DNA of 64,000 nucleotides, from assembly GCA_947454525.1 (NCBI GenBank), contig CANGJM010000005.1, forward strand, positions 102,266-166,265, read 5' to 3'. Below are positions 53,047-62,068 of this stretch, piece by piece. Both the position numbers and the translations under genes were made by a program. Numbering within the stretch: the first letter of the stretch is position 1; each line of letters opens with the position of its first letter. The DNA comes from Flavobacteriales bacterium. GTDB lineage: Bacteria; Bacteroidota; Bacteroidia; Flavobacteriales_D; Crocinitomicaceae. Below the pieces are notes generated by a model. That model worked only from the letters and a program-made list of their open reading frames with translations, was not told the DNA's origin and searched no databases.

Positions 53047-53116
53047 GCGCAATCTTTTAGTGGTATTCTTGTGGGAGTGGCTGTTAAATTCAATAAGTTT
53101 GACTAAGATGATTCCC

Positions 53117-53737
53117 TCACCACCCATCGTCCGTTTTTTTCGCTGCATTTGTCGCTGAATTTGATTTAATAAACTGATAGAGTTCATCAAGTCCAGATTC
53201 GATGGATGCTTTGTAGGATAACGCGGCGGTAGCTTGTTTTTCTAAGGCATTCATCAATCCAGGTTTAATTTTATAATCGATCATCCCATCTTTAAAATAG
53301 GAACTTATGTGGTAAATTCTACTTGGTGTTCCAGAGATGTATGTTGAACCGGAATAGTATCCAGCTTTGTATACATTGGCATCATCAAAAATCTGAACAC
53401 GTATTTTATTGTCTTTAAATTCCACCATCATAATGAGGTAAAATTCCATTCCAATACTGTAACAAGAAGTGATGTAATTCAAGGTGATTTGAGATTCCGT
53501 TTTCGAAGTGCGCACATGCTCGTAATTACGGAAATTTTGACCACCCCAATTTTCGAAGCGCTTCATTAACTCTTGGGCGGAAACGGAGTCGAATTCCAAT
53601 ACGCGTTGAGAAACCAAATAGGTCGAAGCATCCTTGTAAATTTGATCAAGGTAAACGGTGTCCCGCTCTGCTTTGGATTGTCCGAAAACGTTCATCGCGA
53701 TAAAAAAGAAAAGGATTAAAAAGTATGATTTGTTCAT
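53117..53737 (-). CDS. secreted hypothetical protein
   Basis: A 206-residue protein with a signal peptide (YFLILFFFIAMNVFGQ), so the ATG at 53737 is chosen over an upstream one at 53785. The mature part contains AQELMKRFENWGGQNFRNYEHVRTSKTESQITLNYI and resembles DUF4468-type secreted proteins with an N-terminal TBP-like fold. The function is unknown. Divergent from WYL regulator 4. Confidence 0.65.
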   Translation of the reverse strand: MNKSYFLILFFFIAMNVFGQSKAERDTVYLDQIYKDASTYLVSQRVLEFDSVSAQELMKRFENWGGQNFRNYEHVRTSKTESQITLNYITSCYSIGMEFYLIMMVEFKDNKIRVQIFDDANVYKAGYYSGSTYISGTPSRIYHISSYFKDGMIDYKIKPGLMNALEKQATAALSYKASIESGLDELYQFIKSNSATNAAKKTDDGW

Positions 53738-53779
53738 GTCTGAAAGTTTTAAATTCCCCACAAACCTCCCCCTTTCCCC

Positions 53780-53837
53780 CGACAACCCAAGTCAATTTTA
53801 CCCGCCACCTCAAATTCCTCTGACAACTAAGGTCAAT
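53780..53837. promoter_or_regulatory. paired operator-like repeats before WYL regulator 4
   Basis: CGAC-AACCCAA-GTCAAT at 53780 and TGAC-AACTAAG-GTCAAT at 53821 are two copies of an inverted element TGAC-N7-GTCA spaced 41 bases apart, in the region between the secreted protein and the YafY-type gene. They are good candidates for cooperative binding by a dimeric repressor. Confidence 0.5.
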
Positions 53838-53886
53838 AAGTTGTGTAATACAGCGAAAATGAGGTAATTTGCTTCAAAACGGCTAC

Positions 53887-54717
53887 ATGTCTAACCAACG
53901 AAAGATCCTTCGCGTATTGCAATTCATCTCCTATTTAGAGCAGAAACCTCCGAAGGCTGTGCAGCATTTGGCGGAACTCTTGGAAACGACCGATCGAACG
54001 GTGTACCGTTATTTGGACCTCATTCGGGAATGTGGCTTCGACCTGCAAAAGGATAAGTTCAACCGCTTTTTCCTGCAAACGGATCAACATGCCGGCGTGC
54101 GCTTTACTTCGGAAGAAGCAGCATTTTTGAAGCAATTGGTACTCACTGCTGGAAAACAAAACAAACTGAAGGATGCCGTGCTCAGTAAAATATACTTGGC
54201 ATCGGACCTCCAGATTTCGGCGGCACATTTGGTGAATGCGAAAAACGGACTCATCGTAGAACGACTCGCACAAGCGATGGCCAACAAAGAACAGGTGATT
54301 CTCAAGCGCTACCATTCCATCAACTCGGAAAGTATCTCCGACCGCTTGGTAGAACCCTTCGGATTCACGGACAATTACCACACCGTCATGGCCTTCGAAC
54401 CCAGCTCTGGTAAGAACAAAACCTACCACCTCGACCGCATCACCACCGTTGAATTCACCAACTTAAGCTTCGCTTTCGAAGCGCAACACGAACAACAGAT
54501 CCCAGATGCCTTTGGCTTTAGTTATTCCGGTGTCAAATATCCCCTCGCACTCGACCTCACCCTCAAGCAATACTTACTCCTGAAAAACCAATACCCACTC
54601 ATCATCCCTTACGTGAAATACCACGCCAAGAAAGACCGCTACGAATTACGCATGGAAGTGAATAGCTTGGAGCCGGTGGGGAGGATTGAGATGGGGATGA
54701 ATGCCCAATCCGAATAA
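53887..54717 (+). CDS. YafY-type HTH/WYL transcriptional regulator 4
   Basis: A 276-residue regulator. The N-terminus has a DeoR-like HTH (ILRVLQFISYLEQKPPKAVQHLAELLETTDRTVYRYLDLIRE), followed by a WYL region (KEQVILKRYHSINSESISDRLVEPFGFTDNYHTVMAFEPSSGKNKTYHLDRI). It belongs to the YafY branch rather than to the other three WYL proteins here. ATG at 53887 is used; the frame could begin with TTG at 53869. Base composition is core-like, so it may be a resident regulator. Confidence 0.85.
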   Translation: MSNQRKILRVLQFISYLEQKPPKAVQHLAELLETTDRTVYRYLDLIRECGFDLQKDKFNRFFLQTDQHAGVRFTSEEAAFLKQLVLTAGKQNKLKDAVLSKIYLASDLQISAAHLVNAKNGLIVERLAQAMANKEQVILKRYHSINSESISDRLVEPFGFTDNYHTVMAFEPSSGKNKTYHLDRITTVEFTNLSFAFEAQHEQQIPDAFGFSYSGVKYPLALDLTLKQYLLLKNQYPLIIPYVKYHAKKDRYELRMEVNSLEPVGRIEMGMNAQSE

Positions 54718-54733
54718 AATTGTAAATTTACTT

Positions 54734-54786
54734 TGAGTCATAAATTCAAAAATTGACTCAGTTAAATGGACTTTACTTTATATTTC
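54734..54786 (+). promoter_or_regulatory. promoter and inverted repeat of the PLD gene
   Basis: TGAGTCA (54734-54740) and TGACTCA (54754-54760) form a 7-bp inverted repeat. The TTG of the second half is followed 23 bases later by TATATTTC, close to the TAnnTTTG -7 box, and the small ORF starts at 54794. It could also terminate the WYL gene. Confidence 0.4.
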
Positions 54787-54793
54787 AAATAGC

Positions 54794-54919
54794 ATGTATT
54801 TAATTGACACCGATTCAAATCGAATTCAAAACCTTCAAAAGAAAACATTTACTGAACTTAAATTTAAGGAACGTCAGCATTTGCAAGAGTGGATTGATTT
54901 TAAAATAACTAATAAGTAA
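54794..54919 (+). pseudogene. 41-codon remnant of a PD-(D/E)XK-type nuclease gene
   Basis: MYLIDTDSNRIQNLQ ... FTELKFKERQHLQEWI is the typical N-terminus of DUF91/DUF4268-like proteins, which continue into a LLIIQKEF and ERLDLLALD nuclease core. Here the frame ends after 41 codons at TAATG, whose ATG starts the PLD gene. The nuclease body is gone, so it is a truncated leader that may still couple translation to the PLD gene. Confidence 0.65.
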
Positions 54920-55710
54920 TGTCAAAATTCATCCCACATACCAGACTTAGAAAAGAGGTCTTAGATTTGTTTCTTGAAGCACAAAATGAAATTACCATTG
55001 TTTCACCCTACATTAAATTATCGAGCGAATTAAAGAAAATTTTAGAAGAGAAAAAATCAATCAAAGATTTTAAAATTCAAGTGCTTTTTGGTAAAAATGA
55101 AAACGATCCGTCAAAAAGTTTGAGTTTCGAAGATTTAAATTTTTTAAAAGGTTTTTCCAATTTGGATGTTTTTTATCAAGAAAATTTGCATGCAAAATAT
55201 TATGCGAATGAGGATAAGAGTATAATTACATCATTAAATCTTTACGAATTCTCGTTAAAAAACAATATCGAAGTTGGTGTTTTATTGGAAAGAAAATTTC
55301 TTTCAATCCTAGGAGATAATGCAATGGATAGTGAGGTGTTTGATTATTTCGATCTTATTTTCTCTAAAAGTGAACCAGTTTTCCGTCAAAACAAAGAACA
55401 AAGGAAAAACATGCTTGGAATGTCCATTTCAAGTGAGTTGAAAATAATAGTTGATTATACCAGAGATTATTATTCATCTAAAATGACAAAAGAAAAAATA
55501 ATCCATTTTGGATTTTGCATTCGAACTGGAGAAAAAATCCCTTTCAATCTAGAAAGACCATTTTCGCCCGAGGCATTTAAAAGCTGGAATCAATATAAAA
55601 ATAAAGATTTTAAGGAAAAGTACTGTCACTATAGTGGAAAATTATCGAATGGTCAAACAACATTTTCAAAGCCAATTTTAGTAAAGTATTGGGCAAAGGC
55701 GATGAGTTGA
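54919..55710 (+). CDS. phospholipase D-like nuclease-family protein
   Basis: A 263-residue protein with one HxK motif (LHAKYYANEDKSIITSLNLYEFS; His91, Lys93), the half-site of PLD-family nucleases, which act as dimers. The C-terminus FCIRTGEKIPFNLERPFSPEAFKSWNQY and YCHYSGKLSNG is a zinc-ribbon-like element common in restriction-type PLD proteins. Its start overlaps the stop of the nuclease remnant (TAATG). A defence or nuclease role is likely but not shown. Confidence 0.8.
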   Translation: MSKFIPHTRLRKEVLDLFLEAQNEITIVSPYIKLSSELKKILEEKKSIKDFKIQVLFGKNENDPSKSLSFEDLNFLKGFSNLDVFYQENLHAKYYANEDKSIITSLNLYEFSLKNNIEVGVLLERKFLSILGDNAMDSEVFDYFDLIFSKSEPVFRQNKEQRKNMLGMSISSELKIIVDYTRDYYSSKMTKEKIIHFGFCIRTGEKIPFNLERPFSPEAFKSWNQYKNKDFKEKYCHYSGKLSNGQTTFSKPILVKYWAKAMS

Positions 55711-55975
55711 AAATAAAAGCTTTCGATCTAAAATGATTGTTAGAGAGTAATGTTGGGTTCCGAATACTGTTTAGGATTTAAACAAAAAACTTAGAAGGAA
55801 ATTATAATTGTATTATGCTAATTTTATAAACGTTTATTAAATTTAAAACAGAATTAAAGACCAACATTTATTTAACCGATTTTCGGGCCTAGGTAGATTA
55901 ACAGTATACATCGAGATAAGTAATGAATTTTAAACATTTTTGTAACTTTCGGATTTAAAATCAAATTATATAAAA

Positions 55976-56401
55976 ATGAAATCGTTGTTAGTTTATCTTT
56001 TTTTGTTATTCACATCATCCGTTTTTTCACAAATTTTTGTCACAAATAGAAGTAGCGAACCAATTTGGGTTGCCACTGTCACATATCAAAATAATGGTTC
56101 TTTTAGTGGTTATGTTTCAGATGGTTGGTATAAAATAATTCCTGGGGAACGTAAAAGTTGTGGAGGAAAGTTGCATGACGGTGATAATACATATTATGTA
56201 CACGCGCACAGCTCAGGTTACACTAAAACATGGGGATCAGATAATTATTTTACCGTGGATAAAAAAAAACCTTTTACTATTGAAAATTGTGACATGAAAT
56301 ATGTTCAAAAGGACCCAAATAACAAACAAGTTGGCTTCATTAAAAAATTCGTTCACATTGGATTGTTTGATCCATATAAAGTAGAGGTTATCTTAAAATA
56401 G
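55976..56401 (+). CDS. secreted DUF1036-like protein
   Basis: A 141-residue protein with a signal peptide (LLVYLFLLFTSSVFSQ). The mature region IFVTNRSSEPIWVATVTYQNNGSFSGYVSDGWYKIIPGERKSCGG, with a later HAHSSGYTKTWGSDNYFTV, matches the DUF1036 layout (Gly-Trp core, aromatic pairs), which is usually exported. No partner is evident. The 265 bases upstream contain no gene. Confidence 0.65.
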   Translation: MKSLLVYLFLLFTSSVFSQIFVTNRSSEPIWVATVTYQNNGSFSGYVSDGWYKIIPGERKSCGGKLHDGDNTYYVHAHSSGYTKTWGSDNYFTVDKKKPFTIENCDMKYVQKDPNNKQVGFIKKFVHIGLFDPYKVEVILK

Positions 56402-56721
56402 TATTTAATTTATAAATTATTGTTCTTCAACTAAAAAAAATCAGTCTTTAGTTAGCTTAACCGCATCCTTTTAGTTTCTTGAAGTTTATCAGGCCTCGGA
56501 TGTGAAATTTTTGTTATTTCAATTTTTAATACAAATTGTTTTGGTTATAATCATGATGGATGATCAACGAATCTGACCTTGTGATTATTCATCAATTCTT
56601 ATTATTGAGTTATTTATTCTGACAATTTAGAGTTACTGTTTGTGAAGTTTATGTAGGGAATCACAATTAATTCCTATATAAAAAAACTCAATTTTCTCAA
56701 TTAATTTTTATCTTCACTCCA
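56402..56721. other. AT-rich intergenic stretch of 320 bases
   Basis: No open frame, RNA fold or repeat was recognised. It contains AT-rich runs consistent with the promoter of the Nudix gene, but no box could be assigned with confidence. Confidence 0.5.
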
Positions 56722-57114
56722 ATGAAAAAAGTAAACGTAGTTGCAGCGGTAATTGAGGATAATGGAGAAATTCTTTGTGTTCAAAGAGGTTCTAATAAAT
56801 TGGAATACATATCAGAGAAATTCGAATTTCCTGGAGGTAAAATTGAAGAGGGGGAAACCCTTGAAATGACCATTATTCGAGAAATACAAGAAGAACTAAA
56901 CATGAAAATTGTACCAATCGAACAACTGCCAACTGTTGAACATACTTATCCAGATTTTCACCTCACGATGCATGTTTTTCGCTGTTCGTGCGAATCTAGA
57001 ATGTTAGAACTTACAGAACACATTTCATTTTCTTGGCTTACAAAAGAAGAATTACGATCATTGGATTGGGCTGCTGCGGATATTCCGATTGTAGATTACT
57101 TATTGTCAAAATAA
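56722..57114 (+). CDS. Nudix hydrolase, MutT-like nucleoside triphosphate pyrophosphohydrolase
   Basis: A 130-residue enzyme with a complete Nudix box at residues 39-60 (GKIEEGETLEMTIIREIQEELN) and MutT-like N-terminus (VVAAVIEDNGEILCVQRGS, EFPGGKIEEGE). It hydrolyses a nucleoside diphosphate-linked substrate, probably an abnormal (d)NTP. It lies 4 bases before the PLD-helicase-DUF3427 gene. A MutT-like enzyme next to, or fused with, such a helicase is a recurrent arrangement, so the two probably work together. Confidence 0.87.
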   Translation: MKKVNVVAAVIEDNGEILCVQRGSNKLEYISEKFEFPGGKIEEGETLEMTIIREIQEELNMKIVPIEQLPTVEHTYPDFHLTMHVFRCSCESRMLELTEHISFSWLTKEELRSLDWAAADIPIVDYLLSK

Positions 57115-57118
57115 TCTG

Positions 57119-60037
57119 ATGGAAGCACTAAAACTTGCCATTCAAAACGCGGTTACAACTGGATTTGTCGATGATCAATTTGAGTCGTTCTCTGATTACC
57201 GTCCGAGTATCCTGACCAATGAACCAGACTTCAAAGAAACTGTACTTTCAACAATTCTACAAGAGTTACGGACATGTGAATCATTTTTTCTTTCTGTTGC
57301 CTTTATAACTTCAAGTGGCATCAAACAATTATTTGGAGAACTTTTTGAATTGGAGAAAAAAGGGATAAATGGTAAAATATTGGTTTCCGAATATTTGAAT
57401 TTTACTGATCCGGAAGCACTTAAAAGTATATTGAAATTATCCAATGTTGAATTGAAAATAGCGCGGGATTCAAACTTTCATTCCAAGGGATTCATCTTCA
57501 CACATCGTTTTTATCACACCATTATTATTGGAAGTAGTAATATTACTGAAGGGGCGCTTAAGATCAATAAGGAATGGAATTTGAAAGTTACAGCTCATAA
57601 GGATAGTGAGCTTTTTAAGAATACAATAATTGAATTTAATAATGTATTTCAAAATTCAGTTCCAGTTGATATTTCCTATATTGAAAAGTACTCATTTATT
57701 TATAATTCAGAGAAGAAATTGAGATTAGGCCTTCGAAGTGCACTTTTGGATGTAAAAGACAAAAAGATTCAACCAAATAAAATGCAGTTGAGAGCTTTAG
57801 AAAATTTAATTAATCTAAGAAAATCAGGTCAAAACAAAGCACTATTAGTTTCAGCTACCGGGACAGGAAAAACATTTTTGTCTGCTTTTGATGTTTTGAA
57901 AGTAAATCCAAAACGCATGCTTTTCTTGGTTCATAGAAGAAATATTGCTGAAAAGGCAATGGAAAGTTTTGAGCGTATTATTAGTGATAAAAAGCAACTT
58001 GGTCTTTATTCCGGGGAGTTTAGGAGTGAAAAAGCAGATTATATTTTCTCAACTATCCAAACTTTTAGCAGAGATGAACATTTAAAGAAATTCTCGATGA
58101 ATCATTTTGACTATATAGTTATAGATGAAACACATCGTGCTATTGCTGAGAGTTATATGAAAATATTGAATCATTTTAACCCTAAATTTCTGTTAGGGAT
58201 GACTGCCACACCTGAAAGAAGTGATGGCAAAGATATTTTTGCGTTATATGATTACAATATTGCATCAGAAATCAGACTCCATGATGCTCTAGCTAATAAT
58301 ATGTTAGTACCATTCCACTATTTTGGAATAGCCGATATTGTTGTAAATGGAGTATCAATTGATGAGAAAAGTAATATTAATATTTTAAACAGTATTGATA
58401 GAGTAAATCACGTTATTAACAATTTAGAAAAATTTGGAACTGATAATGGTATTGTAAGAGGGTTAATTTTCTGTAGGCGTAATGAGGAATGCTCTTATTT
58501 ATCGAATGAATTTAATCTTAGAGGATTTAAAACTCTAGCTCTTAATGATGAATCTAAACCGGAGGATCGCACAAGAGCAATTGATTTACTTGAAACAGAG
58601 GTTTTAGAAGACAAAATAGATTATATTTTTACTGTTGACATATTTAATGAAGGTATAGATATCCCAAAAGTGAATCAAATCGTTATGTTAAGACCAACAA
58701 AGTCTGCAATCATATTTGTGCAACAATTAGGACGTGGTTTAAGAAAAAGTGATGGAAAATCACATCTGACTGTCATTGATTTCATTGGGAATTACCAAAA
58801 TAATTATTTAGTACCCATTGCCTTGTTTGGTGATAAAACGTTTGACAAGGATAATCTAAGAAAATTTGTTCACAGACCAGAAAAGTATATTGTCGGTTCA
58901 TCTACCATTTACTTCGATCGAATTGTAAAAGAGAAAATATTTCACTCGATTGATACTGGAAAACTTCAAGAAAAAAGAAGACTTGTAGAGGATTATAAAA
59001 TCCTCAAAGGCAAAATTGGTCGCGTCCCAACAATGATTGATTTTTTAGAACATGGAGAACGCGATCCATTCCAATACATAGTCCATTATAATTCTTACTA
59101 TGCATTTTTGTTGGGAATGAAAGAATCAATTTCTCCAATTAGTGAGTTTGAGGATCAGTTGATTGCCTTTCTATCCAAAGAGATTTTAAATCCAGTTCGA
59201 TTTTTGGAAATTCATTTGATGACAACCATTTTGAACCGAGGTCAAATATTGATGGAGGAATATCAAGAACTTTATTTAAAAGAAACGTCTATTTCTCTTG
59301 AAAAAGAAACCTTGAATCACGCATTACATGTGATGAATGGTCTGTTTCATACGATTTCGGTAAAAAAAGAAATGGTGAAAATAGGTAGTCATCGGAACTA
59401 CGAAATCGTATTAATTGAAAATGATGTACTTAAAATAGGCCGAACATTATCTGATTTAATCGAAAAATCGGACATCAAATCTTACTTATTAGATCTGTGT
59501 GAATATTCTTTTAGAACCATGAGTTCGAGTGATCCAGAGTTTGCGAACAATGATTTTAGTTTAAATAATCGCTATTCTCGAAAAGATGTCTTTAGAATTC
59601 TTCAATGGGAAGTTAATCCAGTTGCCCAAAATGTGGGCGGATATATGGTTCGAAAAAATAAAGCGGATTGTGCTATTTTCGTTAATTATCATAAGGATGA
59701 GGATATTTCTGCATCCACAAAATACCATGATCGATTTATCTCGAGAAATGAATTTATTTGGATGTCCAAAAGTAAAAGAAAGTTAAATTCTCCCGATGTC
59801 CATTCTATTTTATCTCAAAAAGAACATGGAATGCGTTTACCATTGTTTGTCAAGAAAAATAATTCAGAAGGTGTCGAGTTTTACTATTTGGGGAATTCAA
59901 AAGTTATAAAAGAAACAGCAGTAGAAATTTCAATGCCGGATGATTCTGGTAAATCCGTTTCAGTTGTAGAAATGAATTTTATTCTAGAAAATCCAGTAGA
60001 AAAATCACTGTATGACTATTTGGTGAATTCGGATTAA
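57119..60037 (+). CDS. PLD-SF2 helicase-DUF3427 protein
   Basis: A 972-residue multi-domain protein. Residues about 20-180 form a PLD-like domain (SFFLSVAFITSSGIKQLFGELFELEK, FHSKGFI with HxK, IIIGSSNITEGAL). Residues about 220-600 are a superfamily 2 helicase: Walker A SATGTGKT, DETHR in place of DEAH, TATPERSDG, and motif VI QQLGRGLRKSDGK. The rest (residues ~620-972, e.g. FSLNNRYSRKDVFRILQWEVNPVAQNVGGYMVRKNKADCAIFVNYHKDEDISASTKYHDRF) is DUF3427. It is likely a DNA-processing machine, perhaps anti-phage. Its stop overlaps the convergent HNH gene by 4 bases. Confidence 0.9.
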   Translation: MEALKLAIQNAVTTGFVDDQFESFSDYRPSILTNEPDFKETVLSTILQELRTCESFFLSVAFITSSGIKQLFGELFELEKKGINGKILVSEYLNFTDPEALKSILKLSNVELKIARDSNFHSKGFIFTHRFYHTIIIGSSNITEGALKINKEWNLKVTAHKDSELFKNTIIEFNNVFQNSVPVDISYIEKYSFIYNSEKKLRLGLRSALLDVKDKKIQPNKMQLRALENLINLRKSGQNKALLVSATGTGKTFLSAFDVLKVNPKRMLFLVHRRNIAEKAMESFERIISDKKQLGLYSGEFRSEKADYIFSTIQTFSRDEHLKKFSMNHFDYIVIDETHRAIAESYMKILNHFNPKFLLGMTATPERSDGKDIFALYDYNIASEIRLHDALANNMLVPFHYFGIADIVVNGVSIDEKSNINILNSIDRVNHVINNLEKFGTDNGIVRGLIFCRRNEECSYLSNEFNLRGFKTLALNDESKPEDRTRAIDLLETEVLEDKIDYIFTVDIFNEGIDIPKVNQIVMLRPTKSAIIFVQQLGRGLRKSDGKSHLTVIDFIGNYQNNYLVPIALFGDKTFDKDNLRKFVHRPEKYIVGSSTIYFDRIVKEKIFHSIDTGKLQEKRRLVEDYKILKGKIGRVPTMIDFLEHGERDPFQYIVHYNSYYAFLLGMKESISPISEFEDQLIAFLSKEILNPVRFLEIHLMTTILNRGQILMEEYQELYLKETSISLEKETLNHALHVMNGLFHTISVKKEMVKIGSHRNYEIVLIENDVLKIGRTLSDLIEKSDIKSYLLDLCEYSFRTMSSSDPEFANNDFSLNNRYSRKDVFRILQWEVNPVAQNVGGYMVRKNKADCAIFVNYHKDEDISASTKYHDRFISRNEFIWMSKSKRKLNSPDVHSILSQKEHGMRLPLFVKKNNSEGVEFYYLGNSKVIKETAVEISMPDDSGKSVSVVEMNFILENPVEKSLYDYLVNSD

Positions 60038-61182
60038 CACTTCCAACTCTCCATCCCACGAGAATCAATAAAGAATCCGTTCAATGAAGTGAATTTATCA
60101 AGTAGGTTTGAGAAATCATTTATAGCTGAAGTTCCGGTTAATGAAATTTGACAATGCGCTTGAAAAGTTTGAGATAACTTTGGTTCATTTTTATAGGATT
60201 CCCAAATGTCTAAAATTCGCTCTTTAGCAAGTTGGATTTGATTGATAGACAAAATTTTATCACTTTTATTTCCATTAACTTTTGAGAGACAAGGGAGTAA
60301 ATTCCAGTAATCGTTGTTAAACATAACAGAGAATGGAATCGCATGATCGATTGCTAATTCTGAAACCTCTTTAATTTGTTTTCCAGACCAAGCGCAAAAC
60401 ACGGGGATTCCAAGCCGGATTCTGGACACCCAAAAATCTCTAATTTCCCTAACTTCTCTCTCTGCAACCTGCTCCTGAATCATTATGGATAAAAGTCGAT
60501 CATTTCCGTAACTTGACATGGGTTCACTGACAATTGATACATCATTTGTAGGGATTTTCTTGTTCATGAAAGCAATCCAATTCAGTATAATGGAATTTGA
60601 ACCGGAAATAAATCCACCGTAATGTTTGAATACATCATAATAAGCCAAATCAAAACATATCTTTGGCGAATTTTCAATAAGATCAACAAATCCCTCGACA
60701 TTCTTTTTCTTGTCCTCATTTTTCTCAATCTGAAAAAATGAGTAATCTCCATTTTTACTGGACGAACCTAAATAGCGTGCCGGATTTTTTATAATGGTGT
60801 TATTCAATTCCTGTATGGTTGAACTGAAAAGATTTTTATCATGCATAGAATAATTGTTCCTATGTAACGCTTTGTTGAAATCCCAATAGTTTAAAAAGTT
60901 ATTATCTGATTTCAGAGATTGAATTCGTTCTTCAAACGCCAACTTTCTGTAACCACGAATTTGCGTGAAACCACTTTCTATTAAATCCCAATAGTAGAAT
61001 AACCATTTGTCGGAAATAAGTGTAACTGGTATTTTGACAACTGTTTTTCCCACTTCAATAAATGGTGATTGTGCAGAAATTAAATCAATTACTGCACGTA
61101 AAAGCGCAAATTTGTATGTGGAAGTTTTACTTTCCTGTTCAATGATTTTTTGAATGACAAGTATTTTTTCTTCCATTAACAT
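60034..61182 (-). CDS. HNH endonuclease-domain protein
   Basis: A 382-residue protein. The C-terminal part has an HNH-like element: CAWSGKQIKE ... LAIDHAIPFSVMFNNDYWNLLPCLSKVNGNKSDKI, with His and Asn residues in the expected order and one CxxSG knuckle instead of CxxCG. The first 230 residues (LLRAVIDLISAQSP, WLFYYWDLIESGFTQ) are helical and unassigned. HNH modules with this N-terminal type appear in defence loci. The start could be at 61176. It is convergent with the PLD-helicase gene and followed (upstream on the map) by the GIY-YIG gene 15 bases away. Confidence 0.75.
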   Translation of the reverse strand: MLMEEKILVIQKIIEQESKTSTYKFALLRAVIDLISAQSPFIEVGKTVVKIPVTLISDKWLFYYWDLIESGFTQIRGYRKLAFEERIQSLKSDNNFLNYWDFNKALHRNNYSMHDKNLFSSTIQELNNTIIKNPARYLGSSSKNGDYSFFQIEKNEDKKKNVEGFVDLIENSPKICFDLAYYDVFKHYGGFISGSNSIILNWIAFMNKKIPTNDVSIVSEPMSSYGNDRLLSIMIQEQVAEREVREIRDFWVSRIRLGIPVFCAWSGKQIKEVSELAIDHAIPFSVMFNNDYWNLLPCLSKVNGNKSDKILSINQIQLAKERILDIWESYKNEPKLSQTFQAHCQISLTGTSAINDFSNLLDKFTSLNGFFIDSRGMESWKC

Positions 61183-61197
61183 AAAATGAATTATTTA

Positions 61198-61605
61198 TTA
61201 TCGTAAACGGATATTAATTTTATCAATCCACTCCTGCATGTGTTCCTCTATATTTTTAAGCTCTTCATCAGGCTGTGCTAAATTATAATTGTATCCTTTT
61301 TTCTTATTTAATGGTGGATTAATCTCATTTATCAATTTTTTCTCGTCCAAATCTCTATCCAATGAATCCCGGTATTTAAATTCAACCTTGAATCCATTAT
61401 TTTTTAGAAATTCAATGGCTTTCCCCACTTTAAAGTCCGTTGCAGCAGAAAAATTTGGTTTTAAATAATCTCCGAAGCGACCAACATGTCTGGAAGATTG
61501 GCCAACATAAAACGGATGAAAATCGCTTTCTGTTTTAATACCAATAATATATACAATATCTATTGTTTCTGGAAAAGGGAAACTGTGGTAATTTGAATAA
61601 TCCAT
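61198..61605 (-). CDS. GIY-YIG nuclease-fold protein
   Basis: A 135-residue protein. VYIIGIKTESDFHPFYVGQSSRHVGRFGDY is a GIY-YIG core in which the second motif reads YVG; the Arg in GRFGDY and the later EKKLINEINPPLNKKKGYNY (Glu and Asn) complete it. Such domains cleave DNA in restriction, repair or homing enzymes. It is probably co-transcribed with the HNH gene. Confidence 0.75.
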   Translation of the reverse strand: MDYSNYHSFPFPETIDIVYIIGIKTESDFHPFYVGQSSRHVGRFGDYLKPNFSAATDFKVGKAIEFLKNNGFKVEFKYRDSLDRDLDEKKLINEINPPLNKKKGYNYNLAQPDEELKNIEEHMQEWIDKINIRLR

Positions 61606-61660
61606 CGCGAAAAAATTAATTTATAGAAGAAATATTGAATCACTAAAGTAATCAAAAATC

Positions 61661-62068
61661 TCACCCTACCACCTCCATCATCTCCTCCATCAACACCTGC
61701 ACCCCATAATAATTAAAATTATTCTTCGTAGGCTTTTCCTCCTCAATCACATCAATCACGCATGATTGTATGGGAATCGCTTTAAAATACAAACTAAAGT
61801 AAGCCCAGTCTTTGTTGGACTCGAAGTGGAAGCGGTCTGGGGCGAAGGTGACGCCATCGGCGTGGGTGAGGGGGAAGGGTTCTGCGATTCCGTGGACACG
61901 CAAATGGGTTTGCGGATAGATGTTGAACCAACCGCCTTTGATGTAGATGGAAATGGCGGAATAGCCGAAATCGAGGCGCGTGAATTCGGTGTCGAGTACG
62001 ATGCGCAATAATTGGGGATTGTTACGTGATTCGCCGTCGTTTACGTTGGGATGTAGGATGTAGCTCAT
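61661..62068 (-). CDS. hypothetical protein paralogous to the one at 63148
   Basis: A 135-residue protein (start ATG at 62068, overlapping the WYL stop by 4 bases). LLRIVLDTEFTRLDFGYSAISIYIKGGWFNIYPQTHLRVHG and APDRFHFESNKDWAYFSLYFKAIPIQSCVIDVIEEEKPTKNNFNYYGVQ match, in order, the strands of the 158-residue protein on the other side of the WYL gene: ELTDDYTRIDFIYRS, YYVNGGWITME and STRQIDIIEKLAPGNYFNFFNVN. The function is unknown. It is likely in an operon with WYL regulator 3. Confidence 0.7.
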   Translation of the reverse strand: MSYILHPNVNDGESRNNPQLLRIVLDTEFTRLDFGYSAISIYIKGGWFNIYPQTHLRVHGIAEPFPLTHADGVTFAPDRFHFESNKDWAYFSLYFKAIPIQSCVIDVIEEEKPTKNNFNYYGVQVLMEEMMEVVG

